DNA from: Reticulitermes speratus
Lineage: Eukaryota; Arthropoda; Insecta; Blattodea; Rhinotermitidae
Length of the DNA: 64,000 nucleotides
Reading direction: 5' to 3'
NCBI GenBank assembly: GCA_021186555.1
Contig: JAJKFL010000012.1
Coordinates: 17,061,711 to 17,125,710, forward strand
In this document: positions 34,801 through 44,030 of the stretch, piece after piece
How positions within the stretch are numbered: the first letter of the stretch is position 1
How the letters are laid out: every line of letters starts with the position of its first letter
The notes under the pieces: generated by a model
Told to the model about the DNA's origin: nothing
What the model saw: only the letters and a program-made list of their open reading frames with translations
Databases searched by the model: none
Program-made: the position numbers and the translations under genes

Positions 34801-35290
34801 TCTTGCACATTTGCGGTTAACGCCCGAATCTTGTTGAATCGCAAAAATATAGACAGGTCTACATCTGTAGTAAAAATCGAATCACATAAAAGTATTTGGG
34901 TTTGTTGGCATTGTAAAGTTACACTTTAATTATGCACATTGCATTTTAATTTTTATGTAGTTAATATGAGGTTTCTGTGGGTCCTGAGGAAGAACATGAT
35001 GGCTCAAAATGTATGTTAAGTGACAATATAACAGACCAATTTATGATTATGTGTGTGTGTGAAAGCAGTCATTTTTCAGCATTCAGTACTAAGATAAACT
35101 AATACTTACGTGGGTCTTCTATTATAAGGTTCCCCAAAAAGCGATCCTTTGTCACATTAGCATCACTAAAATAAAATTCCATTTGTTTTCTAATTGTCTT
35201 GTATAACTGCCTCTTTCGATAGCAAACTTTCTTGGGTGAAACACCATCTCCTTGACCATCTTCAACCACAGCATGGTTGTCTTCTTCCAT
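25833..35290 (-). CDS. LARP7: LARP7-like 7SK/U6 RNA-binding protein, 7 exons
   Basis: Exons: 35110-35290, 34683-34864, 33819-33983, 29900-30765, 28114-28414, 27230-27370, 25833-25981. About 661 aa. LARP7 binds the 3' oligo-U end of 7SK RNA and stabilises the 7SK snRNP that restrains P-TEFb; it also aids U6 snRNA modification. Residues 22-105 form the La motif ([27 protein letters not shown]). Residues 117-180 form RRM1 (RNP2 IYVEQL, RNP1 KGFAFVEF). Exon 4 encodes a long charged linker with Lys/Arg clusters and a two-copy tandem repeat. The C-terminal xRRM shows [29 protein letters not shown] and [11 protein letters not shown], ending GKHIRFDD like vertebrate LARP7. Start: ATG at 35290 in AAAATGG context; an upstream in-frame ATG at 35317 would add nine residues. 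The exon 6/exon 7 phase is off by one base (see findings). Confidence 0.92.
27470..27545. mobile_element. MITE end (family M) in LARP7 intron
   Basis: TTTCTCACAGTGGTGAC, then TTTTGGGATGTGACACC and ATGTGGTCTGGTATAAG match the left end of the family. The right end is missing. Between LARP7 exons 5 and 6. Confidence 0.45.
28660..28995 (-). pseudogene. LINE RNase H-domain/C-terminal remnant
   Basis: On the minus strand, frames broken by stops and indels read a GHLFRLGL segment, then [16 protein letters not shown]. This is the order at the C-terminus of LINE polyproteins with an RNase H domain and a CX2C...HXLC tail (R1, LOA and I-like clades). It is a different element from the Jockey copy at 1-4.6 kb and is well decayed. 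It lies in the LARP7 intron between exons 4 and 5. Confidence 0.5.
30261..30430 (-). repeat. Tandem coding repeat in LARP7 exon 4
   Basis: Two consecutive ~32-residue units of the form TELETG-x2-Q-x-EDD-x-TPPKK-x-KR-x-KTE. They supply two Lys/Arg clusters of the linker. They probably arose by in-frame duplication and differ at several positions, so the duplication is not recent. Confidence 0.8.
31020..31328 (-). mobile_element. tRNA-derived SINE (family C) in LARP7 intron
   Basis: Minus strand: head GCATGCGGTGGTGCAGTTGG (A-box-like), B-box-like GGGTTCAATTCCC, then a body with GGTCGACTCC, GTACCAGGAC, AAAAGCAGCCAGTGC and GGGCCTGTATAGGG. A second copy is at 40.8 kb. Confidence 0.65.
31810..31990 (+). 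repeat. Repeat family G (shares tail with SINE D)
   Basis: Starts TTATTTAATGAAGCTGTCAG, continues GTGTAAAGTGGTAGGATGAT and TAAGTGGTCATGGCCCAACT. Related copies lie at 40135-40300 and 53728-53905. The opening block matches, in inverse sense, the tail of the family D SINEs. No coding potential. Confidence 0.5.
32040..32345 (-). pseudogene. RTE-like LINE ORF2 3' end (family L)
   Basis: Minus strand reads [19 protein letters not shown], then [20 protein letters not shown], then a frameshifted Asp/Arg/Trp segment and the standard post-stop sequence with CTTCTCAAGAAGGACTC. It is the most complete copy of this tail in the window. Intron of LARP7 between exons 3 and 4. Confidence 0.65.
32350..33255. 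mobile_element. Element with inverted ~190-bp ends carrying hammerhead-like motifs
   Basis: A ~190-bp segment at about 33065-33255 (plus) reappears inverted at about 32365-32560, with matching order: AACTTGTAAAGGTTGAGATC, AACCTGAAATACAGTTG, TTAGGCCTGATGACGGCTAA, GTAGCCTTATTC and ATGTTGTGTTGA. The ~500-bp centre is AT-rich with no ORF. A long-range inverted pair with a ribozyme-like motif suggests a truncated Penelope-like element or similar, but no protein is left to prove it. Confidence 0.5.
33163..33206 (+). other. Hammerhead-ribozyme-like motif, best copy
   Basis: Stem I AGGC (33163-33166) pairs with GCCT (33203-33206). The core CTGATGA (33167-33173) is exact. Stem II GGCTAA (33175-33180) pairs with TTAGTC (33187-33192) with one G-U. 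GAA is at 33193-33195. A two-pair stem III (AC/GT, loop AT) follows, then GTA (33200-33202) as the NUH triplet, so cleavage would fall after 33202. One unpaired C (33174) between core and stem II departs from the consensus. The inverted partner has CTGATGA at 32469-32475. Confidence 0.45.
33535..33765 (+). mobile_element. tRNA-derived SINE (family D)
   Basis: Head GTGCCATAGCTCAGTCAG, B-box-like GGGTTCAAACCC, body CAGTCCATGTGGAATATG and CAATGGGCCAGGTTTTCC, tail ATCACTGATGATACATAAC, then a short A-run. It ends ~50 bp before LARP7 exon 3 and is antisense to it. Confidence 0.7.
34381..34528 (-). mobile_element. Truncated SINE (family B)
   Basis: Only the tail and body are present (GGTTACAACTCC, CAGTAGATGGAGG, GGTCACTTTACCCCC); the tRNA-like head is missing. 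In the LARP7 intron between exons 2 and 3. Confidence 0.5.
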
Positions 35291-35779
35291 TTTACCTGGT
35301 AATAATATAATATGCATAAGATGAAGACTTAACTATTACAAAAAATTAACACTTCAGATCTTCTTTAATACACAACCATGTGCTATCTACTGTCAAAGAC
35401 ATCAGAGAATTTGAGTTGTACTTTGGCAAAAGCCTCATGCGAAAGGCTTTATATACAACAAATTCACACACTGCATTGCCTTAAACAACTTTATACTCAC
35501 ACTAACCCAGAAGCTTAACTACAAAGTCTCATCTTGATATACAAACAAAGGCCAAAGCCCTATCCTTCAGGCCTCACACACAAAGTTCTATGATGTTTGG
35601 GATCACCTGTGTGACTGCAGAAGCTGGAAAAATGTGAGGAAAGACAGTCTGGCTCACATCCCTTACAAAGACACAAAGTTCAGTCCCATTCAGTACACAT
35701 ACAAAACCTAACCTTAAACTTTTAGCCACACACACTCATATATATATATATATATATATGAGGCTTTACACACAGACCC

Positions 35780-36560
35780 ACACCACTAACTTCATTGATC
35801 AAGCAGAATGGCACTTTACTCGAACACAATATTTTATTGATGTAACACAAAAACTAAACTTGGCTAAATATTTTGGCATAAATTATAACCCATCACCACA
35901 TCAACTTAAAAGAATATATAGGGGAATGGCCACAATTAAGTTATAGTATAGAATAAGGTTTTGAGATCTCAGTTCCCTTTACATTATGTGTTCTTACATG
36001 TCATGCAATATATATTGAATTAGTTTTAATATGAAGTATACTAAAATGTCTTTACAACTTTCCATCCTCTTGCGTGTAATGACTATGGCTAAACTGTTAT
36101 AGTTATTATATCTGTATATATACGCCAAAATTGTTGAATTTTATTTGAATGAAAAATTATTAAATTACAATCGTTAAACTTAGTGCTGTGCCGGAAATCA
36201 CTAAGTTTGAGAGGCCTGTTATCATAATCCTTAAAATGTTGGCTGGAACATATTCAATTGTGGACGTCATTTTGTAGCGGTTGCCCGCCCTTAGATATGC
36301 TGTTGTGCATAGCGCGGGGACTTACATCGCTCGGTATCCACTCTGATTTTGGGTTAGGTATACATCAGACATTTTAACTGGAATGTTAGAAGTGTAGCAT
36401 GTGTATTGAAAGTTCGCTGCAGACTATTTATACAATAACTTTAGTGTGACTATTCCTTTGTACACACTTTTCAAATGGGCCTAATGACAGCTTGTAATTT
36501 AAGCCGAAATATGCAGGCAAGTTTAACCTCCATCATACGTCAATAAGTCCTGTGTTAGAC
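35780..36560. mobile_element. Second element of the inverted-ends type
   Basis: A minus-oriented end at about 35780-35950 (TTTTATTGATG..., TTGGCTAAATATTTTGGC, CCCATCACC) and a plus-oriented end at about 36440-36560 (GGGCCTAATGACAGCTTG, AAGCCGAAATATG) match the two ends of the 32.35-33.26-kb element. Spacing is similar. The hammerhead-like cores are mutated here. A (TA)n tract lies just outside at 35738-35759. Confidence 0.4.
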
Positions 36561-37011
36561 TTCCGCACCATTCTCCGTAATTCTCATATTACACATACAA
36601 CGTGATGTCGCAACAAATATTCCCGATTTCAAAGCCGCACCTTGTTGCTCTGAATGCACAGAAATCCTTACCGTAACCTTGCCTGCTACACAGGAACACC
36701 AATGTACGTTACTGTTAACCTTTGGGCCTCATATACACAACCCGTCGGCTTGGTTTGCATCCACGTTCATACGCATAAATATCCACACTGTTACCTTGTT
36801 TACTACACAGATTCACTGCAGGCCATACTCTTTCATTTACGTTTGTGTATATTGGCTGCAGTGACTTGGTTCCCTGTGACCGTTATTGATTAACACTGAT
36901 AGTTAACCACGTGTAATCCACGTGAGGTAGTATCTTTGCCAACGATTACTTCTGCCATTATTCATGGTCTAACTACGCACATAGGGCGTATTTTGCTCCG
37001 AATGTTTTATT

Positions 37012-37490
37012 AGGCGCATTCGCAAAATTGCGAAAAGCGACTATTAGCTTCGTCATGTTTGCCCGTCTGTCCATCCGCATGAAACAACTCGGCTTCCAAT
37101 GGACGGATTTCCATGAAATTTGATATTGATGGATTTTTTGAAAATCTGTTCAGAAAATTCGAGTTTTATTAAAATCTGGCAAGAATGACGGATACTTTAC
37201 ACGAAGACCTATTTACATTTATGATAATATCTTGCTCAATTCGTCTTAGAATGAAAAATATTTTAGACAAAAGTTGCAGAGAAAATCAAAACGCAACTTC
37301 TATGTTCAATAACTTCTTTTCCGAAAATCGTGCCGTTTATGATATATGTGGAAAAATGTGGCAGTCAGACAAGCCACAGATGACAATACGGGCATGCGCA
37401 TTGCATGCTGGATAATTAAGGCTACACACCCTCAGAATATGTAATATGTAATATGCTTTTCCATGGTTTCTATTTCATTACGAAGATAAA
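37012..37490 (+). mobile_element. TIR transposon, non-autonomous (family N)
   Basis: Begins TAGGCGCATTCGCAAAATTG, followed by CGAAAAGCGACTATTAGC, GGATTTCCATGAAATTTG and CAGAAAATTCGAGTTTTATT. The same order occurs in the 60.2-kb copy on the other strand. The right end near 37455-37490 (TGCTTTTCCATGG) is degenerate. Confidence 0.55.
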
Positions 37491-37614
37491 CATAAATCAA
37501 ATAAAACAAATAGTATATATGTTTAAACGAATGCACATCTTTAACCGCGTACACCTTATCAATTTAATCAATAAAACCAACAAAACACACAAAATCTTGT
37601 TATTACATTCTATT

Positions 37615-37745
37615 CCAATATGTATCGATTTTTCCAAGCCATCTTCAAGAAGGCTATCACAACATAATTCGTTTGTGATAGCCTCCTTGAAGGCTATCAC
37701 AACACATGTTGTGATAGTCTCCTTGTAGATGGCTTAGAAAAAGTC
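37615..37745. repeat. ~130-bp imperfect palindrome with hammerhead-like arms
   Basis: Left arm: ATCGATTTTTCCAAGCCATC, then TTCAAGAAGGCTATCACAAC. Right arm is its near complement: GTTGTGATAGTCTCCTTG, then GATGGCTTAGAAAAAGTCG. Each arm carries a TTGNAGATGGCTT-hairpin-GAAACATGT-like motif. The right arm keeps CTCC/GGAG as a possible stem I, but its cleavage triplet is GTG, which should not cleave. Confidence 0.5.
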
Positions 37746-38317
37746 GAAACATGTGGGAGAAAATTGTAATAATAAGATTCGTTGTACTTGGTTTTGTTGA
37801 CGAAATTGCATATGCTCGTACAAAATATAATGAATGAGCAGATATTTAATACAAGAGCAAAGCATATAAAACACATCTGAAAATTTTTAAACACACAAGA
37901 TACAAAAATGCATCGACGAAGTTCGGTTATTTCAGGAGAAGGAGGCATTTTTGAAAGAATTCTAATGCAATATTTAATCGTATTACAGGAGTAGTAGGAC
38001 TAGAGTGGTGGGACTCGGTTGAGACTTGGCGAAGAATCCGCTGAGACTTGGAAGAACTCATTTTAAACTGTTGTCTTTTGGGGCTTTTCTGCACGTGATG
38101 GTTGTAAATGTTTCAGACGTTACTTGAGGAGTATGTTTCACTACCAGATCGCGAAAGTCGAACCGTCATAACTATATTTACTGAACAGGAATTTTATGTG
38201 GCATGCAAGTTCTAGACACTGGCTGCACATGAATAATGCCACTTGTTGATGTAAGTGATAATTATCAGGATTGTTATGGCCTTATATACACGATAAGAGT
38301 CATCTCGTGACCTATCT

Positions 38318-38572
38318 CTGCAGGCACATAAGGGAGGCAGAGGTATAGTTCCGACACATTTACAGCCTCGGCGCTAGAATGTGGTGGGTGGTCAGCACCA
38401 CGCTCCGGCCGCTTCACCCCTGGGAAAGAACCGATAACCCTTGTAAAGGAGGCTGGTGCTCGTGGCCGGTCTGGACGGGCACGGAAAATCTCGCCTCCAT
38501 CGGGATTCGATCGCTGGACCTTCCAGCCCGTAGCCAGGCGCTATAACGACTACGCTACCCTGTCCGCCTTTA
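38318..38572 (-). mobile_element. tRNA-derived SINE (family B)
   Basis: Minus strand: head GGGTAGCGTAGTCGTTATAG, B-box-like GATCGAATCCCG, then GACCGGCCACGAGC, GGGGTGAAGCGGCCGGAGCG and CTAGCGCCGAGGC. Near complete. Confidence 0.75.
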
Positions 38573-38804
38573 ACTTGTGATAGTGTATTTATACTGATAG
38601 TGTTTGTAACCAGGAAGTGTTCCAGATCTGGTTTCCTCAGTTTGTTCGAGAGACAAAATATGAGAAAAGTGTACATAATTTGTGGAAAAAGAATGTGGTA
38701 TTAAATACTGTGTCTTTAGAGAGCATACTGCACTTCCTGTAATTCAGTTTTCCCAACTTGACATTTCCATCCATGCTGAACTTGTTCTTTATATTCTTTG
38801 GTAA

Positions 38805-38985
38805 ACGATTTGAGGTGCTCACAGTGGTGATGATTCATAATGCGGCTGGGTAAGGACACCGTGTAGTCTGGTAATTATTTTGGAGGAGCATATTGTGACT
38901 GTCTTCGCAGGCAGTCGGAAGATGGAGGCAGCATGTTCTGACGGAAACCTTGGTACCCACCAGCTAGACTACACAGTCCCATAAC
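38805..38985. mobile_element. MITE copy (family M)
   Basis: Left end TTTGAGGTGCTCACAGTGG and GACACCGTGTAGTCTGGTAA; right part has GGCAGTCGGAAGATGGAGG and CTAGACTACACAG. The inner TIR segment is partly lost. Confidence 0.5.
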
Positions 38986-39710
38986 TCGTAAGACTATAAT
39001 TTTGATTCTTAATATTCTGCATTTTCCGTGCATTGTATCACTAGCACAAAACAACTGAATACGCATATTAGGCAATAAATATACCTTATTATTTTACATT
39101 ATATTTTGATGTGAGCAGAAACATGTCGGGGAAAATATAAAGTCAAACAATATTTCCTAATAAGTGTATTTAGTTGGTTTGTAAAATTTCGCTATTTTTT
39201 TAATGCAATTGGGAATGGAGTGGGGGTGATGGAGAGGGTTCCATAGTTCCATAAGTTACCACCAGGAGCATGCTTTACCCACAGCCACGCCGGCTACAGT
39301 AACGCACGAAGGCGCCGCATATGGCGGTGTAGTTTTACGTTTCCACTCTGCATTAATCTGTGCTCATAGACGGCAGGACAGTATATGATTCATGCGGTGC
39401 TGCCATCTGCAAGCGTGGAGCGCATTGTGTAACGAGGCAGAGTAAAAATTATGTTCGCGCTTATTATAGTTATAGTGTACAGGATTCTTGATTGGTCTTC
39501 TAATTAGACGTTTTGCGGGGTTGGGGGGGAGGGGGGAGGAGGCGGTTGTGTGTAATCGCTGAACCAATTAATTGGGTTGAAGCGAATATTATTTCTTATA
39601 CTGCATATTTATTTGCCAGCCTGCAGTAACTGTTGTGCAAGTCTGACGTACCAGAAGTCTACGTATATGGACTGAAATGTCGCCACTTGCATAAAAAGTG
39701 TAGTACTTAA

Positions 39711-40030
39711 TCATCATCATCATGAACACTTGAGGTTTAGCTCCCTGAAGGCCTGTTCCTCGTGAACCTGAAGATCCTCCTCGTCTTTTCGTCGTCTTCG
39801 TGTGGGTCTCCCCACATCACGGCGTCCGCTCTGACGACACGGGAGAGCCATTTGTGGCAGACGATCTTCATCCACCCTTGCCACACGTTTTTCCATTTCT
39901 GTTGGTACTGGGCGTCCAGTGGCTCTAAGGTGGCAGCCCCATCAACTGGGTTTACTGTGCGGAAGTTTGGTAACTTACCCGCGGGAAATCCACCATCTTA
40001 CTCGAAAGAATCTGAAGACAAGCCAGACTG
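39711..40030 (-). pseudogene. RTE-like LINE ORF2 3' end with ATG-repeat tail
   Basis: Minus strand, with frame breaks, reads KRVARVDEDRLPQMAL, then GRRDVGRPTRRRKDEE, the M-x-R-x-DEDRLP / GRPRRRW order of RTE-like LINE C-termini. It ends in a short (ATG)n at 39711-39725, a typical microsatellite-like tail for such elements. It differs in sequence from family L. Confidence 0.55.
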
Positions 40031-40807
40031 AGCATAGTAATTAAACTTTATAAATTTTGGCTGTCCTGTAAATGGTAATCTCTATTCTTCTGTTCAGCAT
40101 TGTGCGCAAAACTTAATTCAGTCCGCAGTTCAAATCCCTTTGGGTTACCTTCCCGTATACTAAAATTTTATAGCATCAAATGATTGGATGGTTAAGGAAT
40201 AATGCATTGGAAAGTGTATAGAAGGGAACGGCAGTGGTCTAAGTTAAGGTATTATAACGGCACAGAGGAAGGTAGAGAGGAAGACAACAAAAACTGTTAG
40301 TTCTGTGTTACCTTTGGTTTCCAATATAAAACATTTCGTCTCTTCACCAAGAATAATTCAGCTTAAATAACAGACAAGGCATGTGATATTACGTCCCTTC
40401 GTTTATAGAGCTTGTATTTACTGATAAGTGAGATTAATTTATTCTGTGATTCTTGCTGTGAAACGAATGAGTGCTTTTTACGAGTATTAAGGAATTAAAA
40501 AATAAATAATATTGAATTAAGACGATAATTCAACACATACGGTACTGCATGTTGCTATTCAACAACTAAAACACACTGCATGATGGTACGTCTCATTCTT
40601 TAAATACAAAACATATTTTCGGATACACATAACGTTGTGAGGAAATTTGTGTTGAAGAGCAAATCACTTAAAGCAACAGTGGATTACAGTACAGTTCAAG
40701 TCACTGAGATGTCTACGAGTATACCGCAATTAAATATAGATAGAAATATAACAGAGACAGATTTTCTTAATAGACATTTCGTTTCTACGTACATCATGTA
40801 AGCAAAG

Positions 40808-41078
40808 CAAGCAAAGCAATCCCATTACAGGCCTGGACAGGCCCTTAGGGTTCCACGAGGTTGAGGCTCTCACATTTATAGACAATCGGCACATGAAGGT
40901 GGTAAGGTTGTCAGCCCTACGCACCGGCTGCCTTTACCCCCCAGGAAAGATTCCTGGTACTCATTTCTGTTACAGGCTGAGACGACCCCAGGGCCATAGT
41001 GCGACCGAAACGATTATGTCAATGAAAACTTTTAGTGACACCATCGGGAATCGAACCCGCGACGTTCCGGATTGTAGC
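40808..41078 (-). mobile_element. tRNA-derived SINE (family C)
   Basis: Minus strand: B-box-like GGGTTCGATTCCC near 41050, then GGCCCTGGGGTCG, CAGGAATC and GGGCCTGTCCAGGCC, in the same order as the 31.0-kb copy. The tRNA-like 5' part is cut at ~41080 where family B-like sequence begins. Confidence 0.65.
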
Positions 41079-41084
41079 GCAGTC

Positions 41085-41245
41085 CCTGGGCGTAAAGCGA
41101 TCGCCGTGTGAAAGTGACCACTCACCTTCTCTAGTGTCAAGATTGAGATTACTAGAGATATACCTCCACTGCACCATACGTATTCACGATGCGGTGCTTA
41201 ATTAAACACAGGGACAATTTTACCTGTTTCACATTATGCAGCGTT
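41085..41245 (+). mobile_element. SINE fragment (family B variant)
   Basis: GGGCGTAAAGCGATCGCCG, then GTGACCACTCACCTTC, GATATACCTCCACTGC and a tail ending in ACAATTTTACCTGTT. A variant with the same tail lies at 61905-62090. It is fused directly to a family C SINE. Confidence 0.5.
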
Positions 41246-41540
41246 TCAGACTTCATTTATTTAAAATACCTTAAAAGAAAAAAATATATATTTTCGATAT
41301 CGATACAAACGCCTTCAATGCTGATACTGAGTCTTATGTCTGCAGCCTGTAGTCACTTGTGCAATCCGAGTGTTATCCTTGTGTTATCCGAGAATGTCAG
41401 TATATCATATATTGCAGTCAGGTGTGAAGAATAAAGAAACTGACCACTTGATTATTGGACTTGAGGATTATTACATTCAGACAATGGAAACGAAAATGTA
41501 GCGGAACGTTGCGGTGTGTTATGAGCACGAACTCACTCAC

Positions 41541-41612
41541 CAAGTGGAACAGTGATGGCGCCGTCACTTCCGGTCTGCACAGTGCTTGTTCTTCCACCGA
41601 CGGCAGCCTCAT
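41541..41612 (-). CDS. Possible first coding exon of an unrecognised gene
   Basis: ATG at 41612 opens 24 codons (MRLPSVEEQALCRPEVTAPS...), followed in phase 0 by a consensus donor GTGAGT at 41540. The region is GC-richer than its flanks. No acceptor exon that continues it was recognised at lower coordinates, and I do not know the protein. A chance start plus donor is quite possible. Confidence 0.15.
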
Positions 41613-42025
41613 TGTGGCCTTCCGACCATAACCACCTTTCCACTACGTGACGAAGAAACTTCATTATCTGACAGATCCTTTACTTTGCTTATAGTTCGTC
41701 TAAGTAACATACGAATCATATCATAGCAAATGCTGTTAGTTACTGCTCTTTAACTCTGTCAAGCACCGTAAATTCTTCGGGTTTAATGCATATATGACAC
41801 ATGCCCCACCCATTTCGCTCTACTAGATTTCATTTCTCTGATAGTATTTAGCGGAAGAGAACAAACAATGAACCTCCTTACCATGCAATTTTCTTCAGTC
41901 TCCTTTTACTTCATCACGTTTGGGTCTACTAGTAGCTACATATTCTCCTTCGAACTCTCGTCTCATGTTATTTTCTTTGGGTAACAGCCCAAGTTTCTCG
42001 CTCATCAAGAGAGGTAACTGCTTTT

Positions 42026-42310
42026 AGGCGCTTCGAAAAGCGAATAGCGATTACCTCTTTATGTCTCTCTGTATCCGCATGGAACAACGGGACTCCCACT
42101 GGACGGTTTTCCGTGACATTTCATATTTGGGATTTTTAATAAAATTTCTGTTAAATTCGGACGAAAATAACAGCCACTTGACATGAATACCTACGTACAT
42201 TTATGAAAGTTTTCTTTATAATGGAGTTCCTTCTCTGCGAGGTACAAACTGGGACTTATAAAACAACTGACGACCAAAACCTCTAGCCCTTTACGAGAAA
42301 AGAACAGAAA
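42026..42310 (+). mobile_element. TIR transposon fragment (family N)
   Basis: TTTTAGGCGCTTCGAAAAGCG, then CGCATGGAACAACGGGAC, GGACGGTTTTCCGTGACATT and AATACCTACGTACATTTATG. These follow the first half of the 37.0 and 60.2-kb copies. The right half is missing. Confidence 0.5.
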
Positions 42311-42682
42311 ACACGACGTCTCACGATTTACGAGAGAAGTAAAAGTAATAAGAAATCTGGAGCTTAATGATTTAAATCGAGATATAAAGCAGAGAACCTA
42401 AATATAAAATGTTCTACAGGAGAAACGAAAGAAAATAGGAGATAGGTGTCAACTGCATGAAAGTATTTACGAATAACAGGGACGACAGAGCGAAAGAGCC
42501 TGAAGTGTTAGGCCAAGTGGAAATTGTGTAATTGGTTTATTTTTATCGTTACGTTTGTAGACAGGAGGACGGAAGATACTCGAAACACTTTGGCACAGCC
42601 GCAATATTCCACTTCAAATAAATATTATGTGAACTTATGAATGACTGAAAAACTGCGCAATGAGATACAAGTACGTGTTTTT

Positions 42683-43790
42683 TTTTCCAATGGCTCGACA
42701 GTCCCTAGGGCGCCTAGGCCGCCTCATTTTTCGAGGTTTCGCGATCACACACTTTAGACACACCACGCTCGGTAGGACTCCTCTGGACGAGTGACCAGCC
42801 CGTCGCAGAGACCTCTACCTGACAACACACAACACTCACAAGAGACAGACATCCATGCCTCCGGCGGGATTATTTTTTTTTTGCCTGTCCGGGGTTTTTC
42901 TCCTTTTATCCATTTTTGTACTGTTTAAATCCTTTCGTCCTTCCTGTCATTTTACGTTCCATACTACCGTCCTTACAACAAACACAACACAAACATCCAT
43001 GCCCCCGGTGGGATTTTATTTTTTTTTACTAATTCCTGGGTTTTCCCCTTTGATCCATTTTTGTTCTGTATTAATCCTTTTTCGTCCTTTTCATTCACTT
43101 ACGGTCCACAACCGTCTTTTTACAACACAACACAAACATCCATGCCCCCGGTGGGATTATTTTTTTTTTTTTACTAATTCCTGGGTTTTCCCCTTTGATC
43201 CAATTTTGTTCTGTATTAATCCTTCTTCGTCCTTTCATGTCACTTACGGTCCACAACCGTCTTTTTACAACACAACACAGACATCCATGCCCCCGGTGGG
43301 ATATTTTTTTTTTTAACTATCCTGGTTTCCCTTTGATCATTGTTCTGTATTAATCCTTCTTCGCCTTTCATGTCACTGACGGTCCACAACCGTCTTTTTA
43401 CAAACAACACAACATCATGCCCCCGGTGGATTAATATTTTTTTTTTTACTAATTCCTGGGTTTTCCCTTTGATCCATTTTGTTCTGTAATTAATCTTTCG
43501 CCTTTTTCATTCACTTACGGTCCACAACCGTCATTTTTAAACCAACACAAACATCCATGCCCCCGGTGGATTATTTTTTTTTTTTACTAATTCCTGGGTT
43601 TTCCCCTTTGATCCAATTTTGTTCTGTATTAATCCTTTTTCGTCCTTTTCATTCACTTACGGTCCACAACCGTCTTTTTACAATACAACACAAACATCCA
43701 TGCCCCCGGTGGGATTCGAACCCACGATCCTAGTAAGCGAGCGGCCGAAGACCCACGCCTTAGACCGCACGGCCACTGGGATCGGCACAA
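42683..43790 (-). mobile_element. tRNA-Leu-like SINE (family E) with internally expanded body
   Basis: Read on the minus strand, the tRNA-like head is at 43700-43790: GTGGCCGTGCGGTCTAAGGC as A-box region and GTGGGTTCGAATCCCACC as the B-box/T-arm, both close to leucine tRNA. The SINE tail is at 42683-42855 (ACCAGCCCGTCGCAGAG, GGCGCCTAGGCCGCC complement side, ending at a T/A-run). Between them lies a tandem array that an ordinary copy (46.43-46.70 kb) lacks. Confidence 0.7.
42854..43699. repeat. Six-unit ~140-bp tandem array inside a SINE
   Basis: The junction block CATGCCCCCGGTGGGATT recurs at 42854, 42998, 43141, 43286, 43426, 43556 and 43699, so the periods are 144, 143, 145, 140, 130 and 143. 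Each unit holds a T-run, CTAATTCCTGGGTTTTCCCC, TTTTGTTCTGTATTAATCC, CACTTACGGTCCACAACCGT and a run of ACAACACAAACATC. Most differences are small indels in homopolymers. Confidence 0.9.
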
Positions 43791-43879
43791 GTATGTGCAC
43801 TCTTCATTAAATATTATTAGGGTATTAATACAAAGCAGGACATGCTGTAGCAATTGTGGGAGATACGAGAACTGCGCAC

Positions 43880-44030
43880 AACATTTTATCCGCAAAACCT
43901 GAAAGGAAAGGCTCACTTTGGAGAGGTAGGCGTAGACGGAGCATGATATTTTTGAAATGAATCTCAAGTAAATATGGTGTGAAGGTGTGGACTTGATTCA
44001 TTTAGATCAGGATGCATCAGTGGCTGCCTC
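43880..44030 (+). pseudogene. Decayed RTE-like LINE tail (family L)
   Basis: Contains KPERKGSLWRGRRRR-like codons, then TGGACTTGATTCATTTAGAT, equivalent to the [10 protein letters not shown] segment, and GGATGCATCAGTGGCTG. Stops and indels throughout. Confidence 0.4.

Noticed and set aside
42855..43316. 153-aa Phe-rich ORF
   Set aside because: Product of T-runs in the ~140-bp SINE array; not conserved between units.
42854..43699. CRISPR array
   Set aside because: Regular spacing, but the whole unit repeats with no unique spacers, and this is a eukaryotic genome.
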